A stretch of DNA of 64,000 nt from Mesostigma viride (GCA_009746045.1 RPFO01000027.1:5214146-5278145), one strand, 5' to 3'; positions 8,823 to 19,627 are shown, counted from the first letter of the stretch. The notes: a model not told the origin generated them from the letters alone. Made by a program: numbers and translations.

Positions 8823-10741
8823 GGGGACGGGACATATCGGAATTTTTTGGCGCCAAAAAATTCGCGCCGGTACCCCCCGACCGTAAAATTGTGGTGCACA
8901 ATGCGCCCACCTCGTGCGGAGGTGGCCATGGCGACGTGCGTTTCGTAAAAATTTGCCTAATCGGCCTGGCGACAAGCGAAAAATGTACGCCGGAGGACTA
9001 CTAGTACATACGATGTACTAGTATGATGTTTCATAGCCAGATATGCACAATTTGAAAAGTCGGTGCCTTTCTTAATCCAGATTTACACGGGGGTCTAATC
9101 CGAAAATCTGGCCGCATACATTAATTTAGAATGCGTGCCTGCGACGGTAGAATTTAAGATTTGTGGGTTATATTGATGCAGGAAGAAGCGTTTAGTAATG
9201 GAAACCGTGAAAACATGGATCCTAAGCGGCTTCGATCTGCGGCCATTTCCCGTCATTTCTGAAATGATATCGTTCAGGCCTGCGCGATCCGCGGTCAAGC
9301 CATCTATGGCTGGCTGGCTGTCTCGCGCGCCTGGGTAGGAAATAAAGCCGGCCGTGGTACCTTCATTTGCCGCATGTCACCGCCCAGTCTGTTTGCGCTC
9401 TAAATGTTCCTGGCATGAAGCTTTGGCGCCGATTCCGGGTGTTCTTGCTATTTTGTTCGCAACTTGTTGCAGTTGCGCTATCTGATTTTCCGCAGGTTTC
9501 AATGTTTTGCCTTATGCTGCGTATGCCATGCTTCTTAAAGCTAGCAAGAGTTGATCGGGCAGTTTTGCGGCTCTGCTACACTTTGTTTTATGGAGTTAAT
9601 CATATGGTTGACATTGTATATTGCGTAGTCAAGGACCCTAGCTGCCTGGGAGCGGCATCAACGTTGCAAGGAGCTGGCGAGCTCATAAACGCTTGTCTTA
9701 GCTCTTCAGCCTGCTGGAAAACAAGGTGTGAAGTTGTAGGGAAGGTGAGCATGTGTGATATAGTTATCTCCTTCCTATATGTTTTGCTTCCATTAAACAT
9801 GGCTGGGGCTTCCTAGATGATAAGGATCAGGTGCTTATTATGACAATATTAAAGGATGGCCCTTTTATCCTTTAGCATCATGACTGGGTATTAGCTATGA
9901 GGTGATTCCCGCAAGTGGTCATGCCTGCTTGCGTAATGATCGGTGGATGTCTTCTTCAAGCATCTAGCATTTGCTTTACGTGCTTCTGCCCAATTTGCAG
10001 GGGGCAAGCTTAGGAATGTGCTTATGGTGTCCCTCATGCCACGGTGTACCAAGCATGCAGGGTGGCAGCTATAACATGATGATGTACTAAGGGAAAACTA
10101 GCTCAGAATGACCTGGGATTTTGTGGCAAGCTTTTTAACATCATAAATGAATTAATTTGACTTGGTTTGGCCCAGCTGGTGGTGGGCTAGGGTGTAATAG
10201 GTCTGTTGTTTGTGCTCATAACCGGGATTTTCTGTCTTTTTTTTTTTGCATGTTTACACCCATCAACATGAGTAAACGTGCTCAGAATGAGCTCAAACTT
10301 TGTGACAGTGAAATTCCCACCCTAGGCCTTGTATAGTAAATATCATCACTGACCCAGTTGCATGTGTCTACTATTTGATTTATTTTCTTAGGACCAAAAA
10401 AATACGTGTTTTGGGCTAAACCCCATCAAATAGTCTAAACGTGCTTATTTTGTGGTCCTGAGTAGCCAGATTTATTTGCAAGGGTGGGGATTTTAGGAAA
10501 ATATGTGGTTTGGTCACATTTTGTTTGCCCAGTCTCCTAAGAAAAATCGGCCAAAAATAGCGTCTTTTTCTATTTTTAGCTCATAACTGGGTCATGCTAG
10601 GGGCCGGTAGTACCACCCCCAACCAAGTGGCTGGAAAATTTTTTTTCACATATTTATAATGGTTCCCAAGCATCACTGGATTTTAATCCCATGCACAGGT
10701 CTGTTTTCCAGAAAAGTGCACTTTAGATATGTCCCATCCCC
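8823..10741. mobile_element. 1.9-kb nonautonomous DNA transposon with 16-bp TIRs and TTAA flanks
   Basis: The left end GGGGACGGGACATATC (8823-8838) and the reverse complement of 10726-10741 (GGGGATGGGACATATC) match at 15 of 16 positions. TTAA flanks both sides (8819-8822 and 10742-10745). The TTAA target is what piggyBac-like transposons use; a 3-bp TTA/TAA target as in PIF/Harbinger is the alternative reading. No transposase was recognised inside. The only longish frame (9367-9816, 149 aa, hydrophobic) has no motif I know. Confidence 0.75.
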
Positions 10742-10745
10742 TTAA

Positions 10746-11203
10746 GGTTGTGATGAATGCAGGGCACATTTATTAATAGTTGATTAATTAGTTGATTTAA
10801 GCTGGGTACCTGCCACTGACCATAAACAAGTCGATGGGCTCCACTCGCAAACCTAAAACTTTGCCTTCATTTTGGGTCGCAAACTAAAAATTTCACCCTG
10901 TTTTTGGGTCGCAAAGTAGGTTTGTCGCAAAGTGATCTTGACCACTACGGTAGTCTTCAATGTACTTTTTGCTAGCATCCCCCATGTTGGTTACTGGCGT
11001 CCCCAATCCTGTATATTAATTTAGCAATTGGGGGTCATCCCGCACTATCCAGGGCATCGCGACTTCCCAGCCAATCCAAAACAACCGGAATCACTAACCA
11101 CCAATCCCAGCGAGCGAGCGAAGCGAGCGAGCGGCCGCTGAAAGCGGCCTGCGCGCAGCGCACGGCGAGCGCAGCGAGCGAGCACCCTACCGCGAGCGAG
11201 TGT
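10746..11203. other. Intergenic with GC-rich GCGAGCGA tract
   Basis: No gene seen. Two copies of a GGGTCGCAAA motif occur near 10876-10925, and 11108-11200 is dominated by GCGAGCGA/GCGAGCGC units. Confidence 0.5.
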
Positions 11204-11353
11204 AGCTTGTGTCACTGGACCCGAGTGGGACCAGCGCTATAGTGGTCACGAGGGCCGACTTGTAGTCATGAGGGCCGCACGGCCCGAGTGGCTACAAGTC
11301 GTCCCGAGTGGCCCCTAGAGCGCTGCGTCCCACGAGTGTCCAGTGATACAAGC
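11204..11353. repeat. Long imperfect hairpin downstream of the recombinase gene
   Basis: The arm 11204-11277 (AGCTTGTGTCACTGGAC...) is the imperfect reverse complement of 11280-11353 (...GTCCAGTGATACAAGC), about 73 nt per arm and roughly 80 percent paired, with almost no loop. It lies about 200 bp past the stop codon of the minus-strand recombinase, so it could be a terminal structure of that element or a 3' RNA fold. Confidence 0.7.
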
Positions 11354-11550
11354 AGCTTGTCCACAAGTGGGACAAGTGCGGAACTTGTACCACTCACTGC
11401 GCAGTGGTAGATTCGTCATTAAAAAAATACATTAAAACGGTTGGCATTAAAAAATACATTAAATCAGGCACACAATTGAATCTTCATGTTATACTAGGAA
11501 GAATCTGAACTGTAACGGACAGAAACTGTATACGTTGAGCCATAAAATTT
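11354..11550 (-). other. 3' flank of the tyrosine recombinase gene
   Basis: AT-rich. Contains two similar pieces AGGAAGAATCTGAACTGTAACG (11496-11517, divided here) and GGAGGAATCTGAATTGTAAC (11558-11577, overlapping the gene's last codons), and two AAATACATTAAA motifs. Probably 3' UTR or element end. Confidence 0.4.
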
Positions 11551-13101
11551 CTACTTTGGAGGAATCTGAATTGTAACGTTAAAAACTGGATTCCCGGTAA
11601 ACGTGGCGCCCTGGAACATGTGCGACATATCTGTGTTAACAGTATTCGTCACCGTGTGCGTTGCCACCAGGCCATCAATCTCACTCAGCACATCTGGTGT
11701 CAGCCAGGCGTCGGACTCCTTCACAGCCTTGGAGATCGACGACTGGGAAACTGCTGCGGCCTCCAGCTTCGCCACTTCCTGGATGAAGTCGTCATCGATG
11801 TCGTCATCCACAACTGTCACAGGTTCAGGCACCGGCGCCACTGGCTCAGGCACTGCCACCTCAGCAGCTGGGGGTTCAGAAGTCTTCGCGCGCTTTTCAG
11901 CGGTCTTTTCAGCGCGATATTCGGCATCTCCCCACACCTTGGAGGTACCGGAGACGATGTCTGACACATGCTGCCTCTCCACGTCATCTGGACGGATGTA
12001 ACCCTCGAAAGCCTTGGGATCAGTGTGTCCTGTGATCTTGCAAGCAGCTTCTTGTGGCATTCCTGACCTGCTCAGGGCGTTCACCATCGTCACCCTAGGC
12101 GAGTGGGCTGTGATCCGGCCAGCCCACCCGAACCGCTTGGCGGCCTCGGCGATAACGGATCCCACGCTGTTGATGCCACGTGCCATGTCCTTGTGGTACC
12201 AGTAGGTCTTGCCGTCCCGCACGACTGGGGTGTTCAGCTTGCCGGTGAAAAAGTTGGCAGTGGCTGCAGCACCTGGAATCTTCTTGCTGACATACTCCAG
12301 ATACGCCTCAATGAAGTTGGCGTCATAGATGGGGAGTGGTTCACGCCTGTCAGCCACAGGGGTGTGGACGCGGTTGGTCTTCGCGAAGTCCTCAGCAAAC
12401 AGGACGTACTCGGCGCCAGTTGTGTCCTTCTTGAAGGGTCCACTCAGCTCGCAGTTGGTGGTGTCATGCACCTCCTTGTAGCCACGTCGCCCTGTGGCCA
12501 TCAAAAACAACCAGACGAGCCTCTTGAACAGTCCTTCAGCACTTGACTTGTCAGCCATGTCAGAGGCCAGGAACTGTGCCCGCATCTCAGGTGTGATGAC
12601 GTCAGCCTTGTGGACGCCTTTGCCCTTGTGACTTCTCCTTGCCAGCGTTCTTGCTTCTGTGTACGCGGCGTGTGCCTCCTGAAACATTGGCGACTTGTCC
12701 AGTACCACCTGCTTTGGCATCTCGGCGGGTCGCTGATCCAGCGGCAGATTCTGAAGATTCTGCAGAGTGTCATGGCGCAAGATTCTCTGAAAAGAGTTCC
12801 ACAGCGCCTCCAGTGTTGACTCCCCATAGATTTCCCCCTTCCTTGTCCTGATCTCCACCCAAAAAAAACGCAGTTCCTTGGCAAACTGTGCCATGGGATC
12901 GAAGCTCCAAGATCCCGTTGACTTGTGCAGGCCAGGTGGTGACCTCTGGATCTTCAGGGCTCGCTGCGATCTTAAGGAGTGGCGCCAGTCCAAGTAGAGC
13001 CTCTCCGCGTACAGATCTTGCCTCTTCAGCGGCTGCGCCACGGCAGCGACGGTCTCCAGCTCGGCGGATGTGACGTGCTGGTATCGAGAGGGGCCCGCCA
13101 T
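11551..13101 (-). CDS. Crypton-like tyrosine recombinase, apparently intact (516 aa)
   Basis: A single uninterrupted ORF starting MAGPSRYQHVTSAELETVAA. An N-terminal segment (about residues 75-110: FFWVEIRTRKGEIYGESTLE) resembles the DNA-binding region of Crypton recombinases and their domesticated relatives. The catalytic set of the tyrosine recombinase fold is present: Arg in MATGRRGYKEV, H-x-x-R in TAHSPRVTMVN, the second His in KITGHTDPKAF and the nucleophile Tyr in FEGYIRPDD. An acidic/proline-rich tail of about 120 residues follows. No reverse transcriptase neighbours it, which fits a Crypton DNA transposon rather than a DIRS element. A second, broken copy lies at 13671-45534. Function: site-specific strand exchange for the element's own excision and insertion (family knowledge). 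Confidence 0.8.
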   Translation of the reverse strand: MAGPSRYQHVTSAELETVAAVAQPLKRQDLYAERLYLDWRHSLRSQRALKIQRSPPGLHKSTGSWSFDPMAQFAKELRFFWVEIRTRKGEIYGESTLEALWNSFQRILRHDTLQNLQNLPLDQRPAEMPKQVVLDKSPMFQEAHAAYTEARTLARRSHKGKGVHKADVITPEMRAQFLASDMADKSSAEGLFKRLVWLFLMATGRRGYKEVHDTTNCELSGPFKKDTTGAEYVLFAEDFAKTNRVHTPVADRREPLPIYDANFIEAYLEYVSKKIPGAAATANFFTGKLNTPVVRDGKTYWYHKDMARGINSVGSVIAEAAKRFGWAGRITAHSPRVTMVNALSRSGMPQEAACKITGHTDPKAFEGYIRPDDVERQHVSDIVSGTSKVWGDAEYRAEKTAEKRAKTSEPPAAEVAVPEPVAPVPEPVTVVDDDIDDDFIQEVAKLEAAAVSQSSISKAVKESDAWLTPDVLSEIDGLVATHTVTNTVNTDMSHMFQGATFTGNPVFNVTIQIPPK

Positions 13102-13670
13102 TGTCGTCAGGCTTGTCGGATGTGAGAGGCCTACAATGTCGTCAGCGGCCTGTCTATATGGTAACGGTTGGTAGTCCTCTTGTACCGGGTTCGCCGGCGC
13201 GTAATCAACGGCTACATTTATGCGATCTGTCGCGGCGCCAGCGCCCTAACTAATGGCGCCCTTCCTAAACGCCGCGGCGCACTCAGACAGCGTAACCGCC
13301 AGACAGCGTAACCGCCGCGCTGTCTTTAGCCATCCCGCCACCCCCACCCTTCCGCCCAGGATTTTCGCTGCTGTTTACATGGATCCTGACGACAGAACCC
13401 TCGCGCTGGGTTTCTGTGCATCCTATTCTACCGTCCGATCATTCATCTACGGCCACGCATAGGACCGCGCCAGGGCGCCACCTTTTGCATAGTTTCCCCA
13501 AAACCACCAACATTTCAAAAGTGTCATACTTTTATTTCGGACCCAAGATCCGACAGTTCAGACTGGCGGGCCGAACATCTGACGGTCAAATCTGCGAGTG
13601 GTACCAGGCAAAAAGTAATCACAGTGGTCGCAGGGACTTTGGCTGTGCACTTGTCCCACGCCGTGGACAA
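13102..13670. other. 5' flank of the recombinase gene and spacer
   Basis: No gene recognised. A direct repeat GACAGCGTAACCGCC occurs twice (13287-13313). Probably holds the promoter of the minus-strand recombinase, but no element can be pointed to. Confidence 0.35.
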
Positions 13671-13824
13671 GTCCTTGTGGTACCAGTAGGTCTTGCCGTC
13701 CCGCACGACTGGGGTGTTCAGCTTGCCGGTGAAAAAGTTGGCAGTCACTGGCTGCAGCACCTGGAATCTTCTTGCTGACATACTCCAGATACGCCTCAAT
13801 GAAGTTGGCGTCATAGATGGGGAG
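13671..13824 (-). pseudogene. Recombinase gene fragment, piece 1 of 3
   Basis: Nearly identical to 12187-12336 of the intact gene, with a few substitutions and a small insertion (GTCACTGG for GTGG). It stops at ATGGGGAG, the target duplication of the next element. Piece 2 resumes at exactly that base in 22109. Confidence 0.9.
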
Positions 13825-14299
13825 AGGAGGGGTGACATCTCCAGGCAAAATTTCCTAGATACTAGGGGCCCGTCCCAGGGCCTGACTGCTGCGGTAAGCG
13901 CCGGCCCCTGAATTGAAATAGGGGCTGGCGAGTAAAACGAGGGTCGGCGGCGGTGGCCCCGTATTACTGGCCCCCAATAGCGCAGCGCTACGTGGCCGAG
14001 CTGCGGCACAACGTGGCAAGATGCGGCACCACGTGGCAAGATGAGGCGCCACGTGGCTTGATGAGGCGCCACGTGGCTTGATGCCGGCACTCATGCCTCT
14101 CCGGCGACAGGCAATTACTGGGCAAGACATATCACAATACCCTAGTATGACCATCCGATCTACTTACGTCGCTAAACTATCTCTGTTGGATATGACCGGC
14201 GTGGGATTCCAACGAAACTGAACTGAACTGAACTGAACTGGGCAAGACATCTGCAGACTGCATGACAGTATAGCGCGGCGCGGCGTGAGGACGGATGCC

Positions 14300-14676
14300 A
14301 GTTATGGACACACTGAGCTTGGAATGCTTGGGCAGTGCCAAATGGCGTGTGTGTGAACGACGAGACACCTTGGCATTAGGATAGAATGGCACATATACTG
14401 CTGGTCAGCCGTCAATTGCGGCTGACCAGACTTTGCGTAAGTTAAGCCTAACTTACTGATCCTGGACGGACTAGCCTATCAGTTACAACCTGATCTAGTC
14501 AGTCCTAACATGACAACTACAGTCCCGGTACTGAGGTACCGGCTCATCACATACTGAGTCTAGCCACGTGTCCATGCTACGACTGCTCTAGTCCAGCACC
14601 GTCCCAGTACCCAATTGGGCGCCGGCGGTGCTGGCACGTGTCCACTTAGGCTACAGGCGGGAGACTTAGACTAACT
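14300..14676 (-). repeat. Copia 3' LTR
   Basis: 377 bp, same sequence as 21412-21788. Contains an internal inverted repeat CTGGTCAGCCG/CGGCTGACCAG (14400-14430). Confidence 0.9.
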
Positions 14677-15059
14677 CCCACTTTAAGTTTTCTTTGGGTT
14701 TCAACAGAAACACACATAGCCATCAAATGGACGCAGCCATTCCCAATGCCTTAAAAAACTGTCAGATAACCTACTAGGACCCAAAGGTCACCTCACACAT
14801 GTACAAGAGATGCATTAAAAAGGCCCCATGTCTCAAGCATGGTTTCTTAACTGAGTGAGATGGGTGCTCCAGGCCCCAGCATGTCATGGTCATCCAAACA
14901 AGTGTCTCACAAAATTTTATTCAATAAATAACACATTCATCATGTCCCAACTTTCTAGACCAGTGCTTCTCACTGTCAGAAAACTACCCAGCTGCCACTG
15001 CAGCCTTTCAGCTGCAGTATTAGGCAGGGGGTCATGGGCTAACATGTACAATGTGCCAG

Positions 15060-18000
15060 TCACTTCAGACTGTAACCAGGGTTCATCAACCCATACAAGA
15101 CCTGGTATTGTGGTCCTGCTGCTTGTGGCACCTTGGTCAGTGCATCTGCAGCATTGTCTTTGTCCCTGACGTGGGCTTTAGACTCCAGGTACTTGCATTC
15201 CTGTTTTAGCACAATCCAATCCAGGTCCGAGTGTACAGCCAAAGGATTGGCAAGGAAAGAGATGATAGATTGAGAGTCAGTCAGCAAATGTGCTTTCACT
15301 CCTGCAGAGCTACCAGCCTGGTGTTGAAGCCAGACCAGCAAGTGATTGAGATACCTTGCATGCAAGACAGAAGATACCACAGCCCTGCATTCAGCTACAT
15401 TGCTACTCACAGCTTTCCTCTTGTGCAATCTACTGAACCAGGAGACTAGTGACTTCTTCCCACCTTGGTTATGCAGGAAAAACAATCCAGCCTCTCTGGC
15501 TTGAACCTTGGTAACTACCCTGGACTCCATTGAACTATCCATCATGCACGTGATGTGAATGGGAGTAAACAGGTCCAGTGAGTGAAGCATCAAAGGTGGA
15601 CCATCATGCAACAACTGCTTGATTGCCCGTGCTCCTACCTCCTGTAGTACCTCATCATCTACCCTGCTCACAAAAGCCAGGTGGGGTGCACATGTAGCAC
15701 ATAGCCAACCAAGCTTGCCTCTAATGGTAGGGCACATGTCAGGGGTGATGTGAACAGGCAGGACATCCAGACAAGACTTAATGTATTCAGCAGAGGCCTG
15801 CATGGAACAAACCCAGCTGCCCTGCTGCTGCAGCAACTCAAGCATCATGCCACAGAACTTGACTGGCTCCTTGCCCAGCTCTAGCTGCTTGCCAATCTCA
15901 AAACTGGCAGACACCTGAGCTATGAAAGCATCCACTGCAGCTCTAGGACCTGAGATTAACTGATCATCCCCATGCCAGACAAACATCATCATTCCATCAG
16001 GGTGTGGGATGACAAACAAGCAAGGGTCAATGTCATCATAGGTGGCCCCTAGCTTCATGAATACCTCCTGTGCAGACAGCCTAAAAATTTTTGGAGCTGA
16101 CTGCAACCCTTCAACCCCCAGGTTTGGCCTCAACAAGGGTTGAACAATATCCCTGTGCCACACCTTAGGAGTATTCACCACGTATACCTGACCTCTCCAG
16201 ACCTGCTGTGCTATGGCAGGGTCCCCCTTTAGAAAGGCTCTTTTGATATCTGTGGCTTTACACACATAATCCTTCCCTGTATTAAGCTGATGCAAAAACA
16301 AGGAAAGCAACACCTTGAGAGACGTTTGCTGAATACCAGGAGTATAAAGCTCAGCCTCTGTCAGCTCTGTAGAGCCCCTGAACTCAGTGACACATGGCCT
16401 AGCATGGAAAATGGGTGGTCCCCCATCAGCCTGAGGTTTATGCTTGCACACAAACTTTAACCTTAGCTTCTTGGCTCCAGCTGGCATAGCATCAAGAGGA
16501 GTCACAGGTGGTGTGTGTGTGGGACTACGTGCATCTGGAACAACCCACTCCTCCCTGGCTTTGGTAAAAGCCTCCAGCCACTTAAGAAACCCAATCTGCG
16601 TCTGGCAGTCCCGTACAATATCATCATAGGACAGGGGAGACATGGATGCAACATCCCATCTACCAAGCCCAAACGCTGAAGGGTGTAGCTTTTGAGAGTG
16701 TATGAGGTCCTCCACACACGGTTCCTGACCTGGGAGGTACTTGGGCTTAACTGCATTGATGGCAGCATCCAACCCAGTGCTAATCTGGCTCAAAGGGATT
16801 TTAAAATGATCTAGAGGCACCTGTCCTACCCCTGCCACACTCAACCTCCCAGCTGAGATGACAACACCAGGGTAAGATACAAAAGGTTCCCCTAACAGGG
16901 CATTCCCTGAGTAACCCTCAACCACCTGAAATGGAGTGGGCATACCCAAGATTTGAATGCTCACCTGACCTTTGACCTGCATTTTGGTTTTGCCTGAAAA
17001 ATCTGACACTCTAGCCCATGGTGAGGCCTTCATTTTCAGACCAGATACAGCTGCTGCACTGATGATACTCACCTGTGCTTGGGTGTCTACAGCCAAAATA
17101 CTAGGATCTTGACCTGCATCCCCTACAGCATTGACCTGTGCTGTACCTGTTGCCACAACTGCTTTAGTGTTGTGTGCCTTGTGCAAGGCCTTAAGAATCT
17201 CAGCAAATGACTTCCTGGGAACGACAGGATCTGCTCTATTTTGTGACTCCTCCAGGTGTGAGGGAGGTGCTACCTGCTGCTCACCCTGTGCACCGTCCTC
17301 CTGCCCAGGTGGACTATTGGGTTGTAGTGGGGCTGCACTACTGAGGAACACAGGAGCTTCTACTGTGGTACTAGTGCTTGCATCAATGACGTCCTTAGCC
17401 AATTCATTGGGTGAGATCAATCCACCAGACTCCTGCTCTGAATCCATGTCCAAGAATTCTACCCCTGACACGTCTGCCAGTGGTGGGTAATAAAGCTTGA
17501 GTCTATGCTTGCTGACCACACGCTCTCTGTCATGTTGTATAGTGACTGCAGTCCCTTCTTCATGAATTTTGGTGACTACAGCTGGACCGTGCCATCTGGC
17601 AGAGTGTGCTCTTCCTCTGTCACCCTCTCTGAAAAACAACACATGGTCCCCCACTTCAAACACAGGCCTGGCATTATTTTTGTCTTTCTTTGCCAGCAAC
17701 TTGGCTAAGTGCTGCCTTTGTGTGTTGTAGTGAGTGTGTACCTCTGAAGCATAGCTGCCTGACTGAAGGCCAGTTGGGGTGATTTCCCCAAAAGGTGAGG
17801 ACATTATTGGTTTGGCGTTTAGCTGGGTAGTCACCCCTGCTGCCCAAGATGCCCTGTCAGCATAGCTACCAGAGTCAGCCAACCTGGATGGCATTTTTCT
17901 TATCACATCCCTGATGGCTCTCATGGTACGTTCTACCAACCCCTGACGTTCATGATCTTGAGCCCCAGACACTTCTATCTTGGGCAGGTCATTCCTGTCC

Positions 18001-18098
18001 TGGATGCAGAGAAACTGCTGATCCAGCATTACTTTTTCAATGGGGTGAAAACGTGCCAAGGCTATCTGTAAAGCTCTGTGCAGCTGCTCTTTATCCAT
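15060..18098 (-). CDS. Copia Pol: integrase C-terminal half, protease-like domain, RT, RNase H
   Basis: In order: the second integrase Asp (EKVMLDQQFL) and Glu (GLVERTMRAI); an integrase C-terminal domain (HVLFFREGDRGRAHSARWHG); a retropepsin-like stretch near residue 338 (ILAVDTQAQVSIIS ... NALLGEPFVS); reverse transcriptase with ATDIKRAFLKGD and, near residue 708, FVWHGDDQLISG where copia elements have YVDD; RNase H with CMMDSSMES, NVAECRAVVSS, LLTDSQSII and KDNAADALTK. Two oddities: the protease-like segment lies after integrase rather than before it and has DTQ for the normal D-T/S-G, and the RT box is HGDD. The 1012-aa ORF overlaps the upstream ORF in another frame at 18062-18098, so integrase is split by a frame change there. 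Confidence 0.85.
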   Translation of the reverse strand: MDKEQLHRALQIALARFHPIEKVMLDQQFLCIQDRNDLPKIEVSGAQDHERQGLVERTMRAIRDVIRKMPSRLADSGSYADRASWAAGVTTQLNAKPIMSSPFGEITPTGLQSGSYASEVHTHYNTQRQHLAKLLAKKDKNNARPVFEVGDHVLFFREGDRGRAHSARWHGPAVVTKIHEEGTAVTIQHDRERVVSKHRLKLYYPPLADVSGVEFLDMDSEQESGGLISPNELAKDVIDASTSTTVEAPVFLSSAAPLQPNSPPGQEDGAQGEQQVAPPSHLEESQNRADPVVPRKSFAEILKALHKAHNTKAVVATGTAQVNAVGDAGQDPSILAVDTQAQVSIISAAAVSGLKMKASPWARVSDFSGKTKMQVKGQVSIQILGMPTPFQVVEGYSGNALLGEPFVSYPGVVISAGRLSVAGVGQVPLDHFKIPLSQISTGLDAAINAVKPKYLPGQEPCVEDLIHSQKLHPSAFGLGRWDVASMSPLSYDDIVRDCQTQIGFLKWLEAFTKAREEWVVPDARSPTHTPPVTPLDAMPAGAKKLRLKFVCKHKPQADGGPPIFHARPCVTEFRGSTELTEAELYTPGIQQTSLKVLLSLFLHQLNTGKDYVCKATDIKRAFLKGDPAIAQQVWRGQVYVVNTPKVWHRDIVQPLLRPNLGVEGLQSAPKIFRLSAQEVFMKLGATYDDIDPCLFVIPHPDGMMMFVWHGDDQLISGPRAAVDAFIAQVSASFEIGKQLELGKEPVKFCGMMLELLQQQGSWVCSMQASAEYIKSCLDVLPVHITPDMCPTIRGKLGWLCATCAPHLAFVSRVDDEVLQEVGARAIKQLLHDGPPLMLHSLDLFTPIHITCMMDSSMESRVVTKVQAREAGLFFLHNQGGKKSLVSWFSRLHKRKAVSSNVAECRAVVSSVLHARYLNHLLVWLQHQAGSSAGVKAHLLTDSQSIISFLANPLAVHSDLDWIVLKQECKYLESKAHVRDKDNAADALTKVPQAAGPQYQVLYGLMNPGYSLK

Positions 18099-18793
18099 CC
18101 CAGGCAGGGCTCCACTACCACAAACCTTGACCAGGCATCCTTTATGACTAGGTAGTATACCGTGTCCTTCACCACGTGTATAACATCCCCAACCAGTTTG
18201 CCTCTAGCCAGTGGTGGTGTGGCCACATGCCATTTTCTGGGCTTAGGAGCATATAGCTGACATTGCTCACAGTGCTTACGTACGTGCCTGCACATCTGTT
18301 CCAGATCATGGCCTTGTATTTTATTGGCTAGCCTTTCAGCCACAGCCTCATGGCCCATAACCTTGTGCAGTTGCTCTGCTAGAGCACCATACGTGATTAC
18401 CTTTTCTGCTGCTGCACTAAGGGAAGCTATGGTGGGGTCACGCATCATGTGTGACAGTGTCATGTCATATGCCACTTCCCAATCCACATCATCACACTCA
18501 GGCAACACTTGGCAGACAGAAGGTAACAGGAAACCATTTGTGAAAAATGGTGAGGGTAGCTTACAGGAGTCTCCCTGGTCTGCCGCCCCCGCGCGGTTGT
18601 AGCGCCCTGGCGTGTTCTTGTTGTGCCTGGGAGCCGTGCAGCGCGCTCCTGCTGCAATGGGGTGACGTGTTTTCCAGCATCCAGGACAAACATCAACGTC
18701 AGAACCATAGTCGGGTTTGCCCTTCCAGCAATCATCTTTTAGGTGCCCCTTACAAAGGCACCTAGTGCAATGTTTGGTGGGGTCATGAGGCAA
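18062..18793 (-). CDS. Copia zinc knuckle region and integrase N-terminal half
   Basis: Starts with the zinc-knuckle-like HCTRCLCKGHLKDDCW, followed by a second Cys cluster (VCPGCWKTRH). The integrase HHCC zinc-binding module is visible as HKVMGHEAVAER ... RKHCEQCQLYA, and the first core Asp lies in GKLVGDVIHVVK. It ends out of frame at 18062; the text of the integrase core continues in the 15060-18098 frame. Confidence 0.8.
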   Translation of the reverse strand: MPHDPTKHCTRCLCKGHLKDDCWKGKPDYGSDVDVCPGCWKTRHPIAAGARCTAPRHNKNTPGRYNRAGAADQGDSCKLPSPFFTNGFLLPSVCQVLPECDDVDWEVAYDMTLSHMMRDPTIASLSAAAEKVITYGALAEQLHKVMGHEAVAERLANKIQGHDLEQMCRHVRKHCEQCQLYAPKPRKWHVATPPLARGKLVGDVIHVVKDTVYYLVIKDAWSRFVVVEPCLGWIKSSCTELYR

Positions 18794-19627
18794 CCTCTTG
18801 TCCCCCCCTGCTGGCTTAGCACCCCCTGGCTTGCTAGCTCCCCCACTTTGTTTTCTGTTTTTATTGTTATTGTTCTTTCCCCCCCCTTGTTTCCACCTCC
18901 CCCACTTTTGTTGTTTTTGTTTTTATCCCCCCCATTACCGCCTTTACCTGGGCTACCAGCGACTGCATCTGCTTCTTGGAGAGCCCCGTACCTGAGGCTT
19001 CCTCCCCCTTTACCTGCTTCACCTTTCCATCCTTGGCTGCAGCAGCAAACGGCTCTAGGCATTGCTGCACATAGGCCATTGCCTTCCTGAAGTCCTCCCA
19101 CTTATCCTTCAGACCTGCCAGTATTACTGACAGGGTGGTAGGGTCCAGTTCTGCCTTTTGTAGCCATAGGTGTACTAGGTACTTGGCATTGAGCTTCTTC
19201 AGCTCCTCATCCCCTCTATGTACATGACATACTTTTTGTTGTCACTCACATAGTCACGCTTATTGACCTTATACGCCTCTATCCACTGGAAGCCCTTAAG
19301 TACTTCTAAGTGCTCCCCCGTGGTAACAAGTGCCCTAAGATCAACCATGAACTGCGCCCACAACACATTTTCTGCCACGTCTACCCCGCTGCTGGCACGC
19401 TTTTGGTACAATTGTACCAACTGCTGGATAGGCTTGGCAGATTGATGGATGGGTGTGGATGCACGTAGGGATGCAAACCAATCACGGACATTATCACTAG
19501 CATATGCATGTGACAACTTAAACAACCACTCCCTAGCTTCGTCCTGGGTATGGCCCTCTGGCAAACCCGGAAACACTAGCTTATCCTCTTTCTTTTTTGG
19601 ATCAAACCTGGGCCTATTCAAGGCCAT
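18739..19627 (-). CDS. Copia Gag, capsid and linker region (two frames)
   Basis: The frame 19199-19627 starts MALNRPRFDPKKKEDKLVFP and has a capsid-like helical segment (WLFKLSHAYASDNVRDWFAS ... LVQLYQKR). A frame change near 19205 continues as ELKKLNAKYLVHLWLQKAEL and then the 18867-19079 frame (MAYVQQCLEPFAAAAKDGKV). Homopolymeric C/G runs at 18800-18930 break the frame again. No function beyond Gag packaging can be assigned. Confidence 0.6.

Noticed and set aside
9367-9816. 149-aa ORF as transposase of the TTAA-flanked element
   Set aside because: Hydrophobic, with no DDE-type or zinc motifs; composition like its surroundings.
11551-13101. Phage or bacterial integrase, indicating contamination
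   Set aside because: The N-terminal segment fits eukaryotic Crypton recombinases, and partial copies are interleaved with eukaryotic retroelements.
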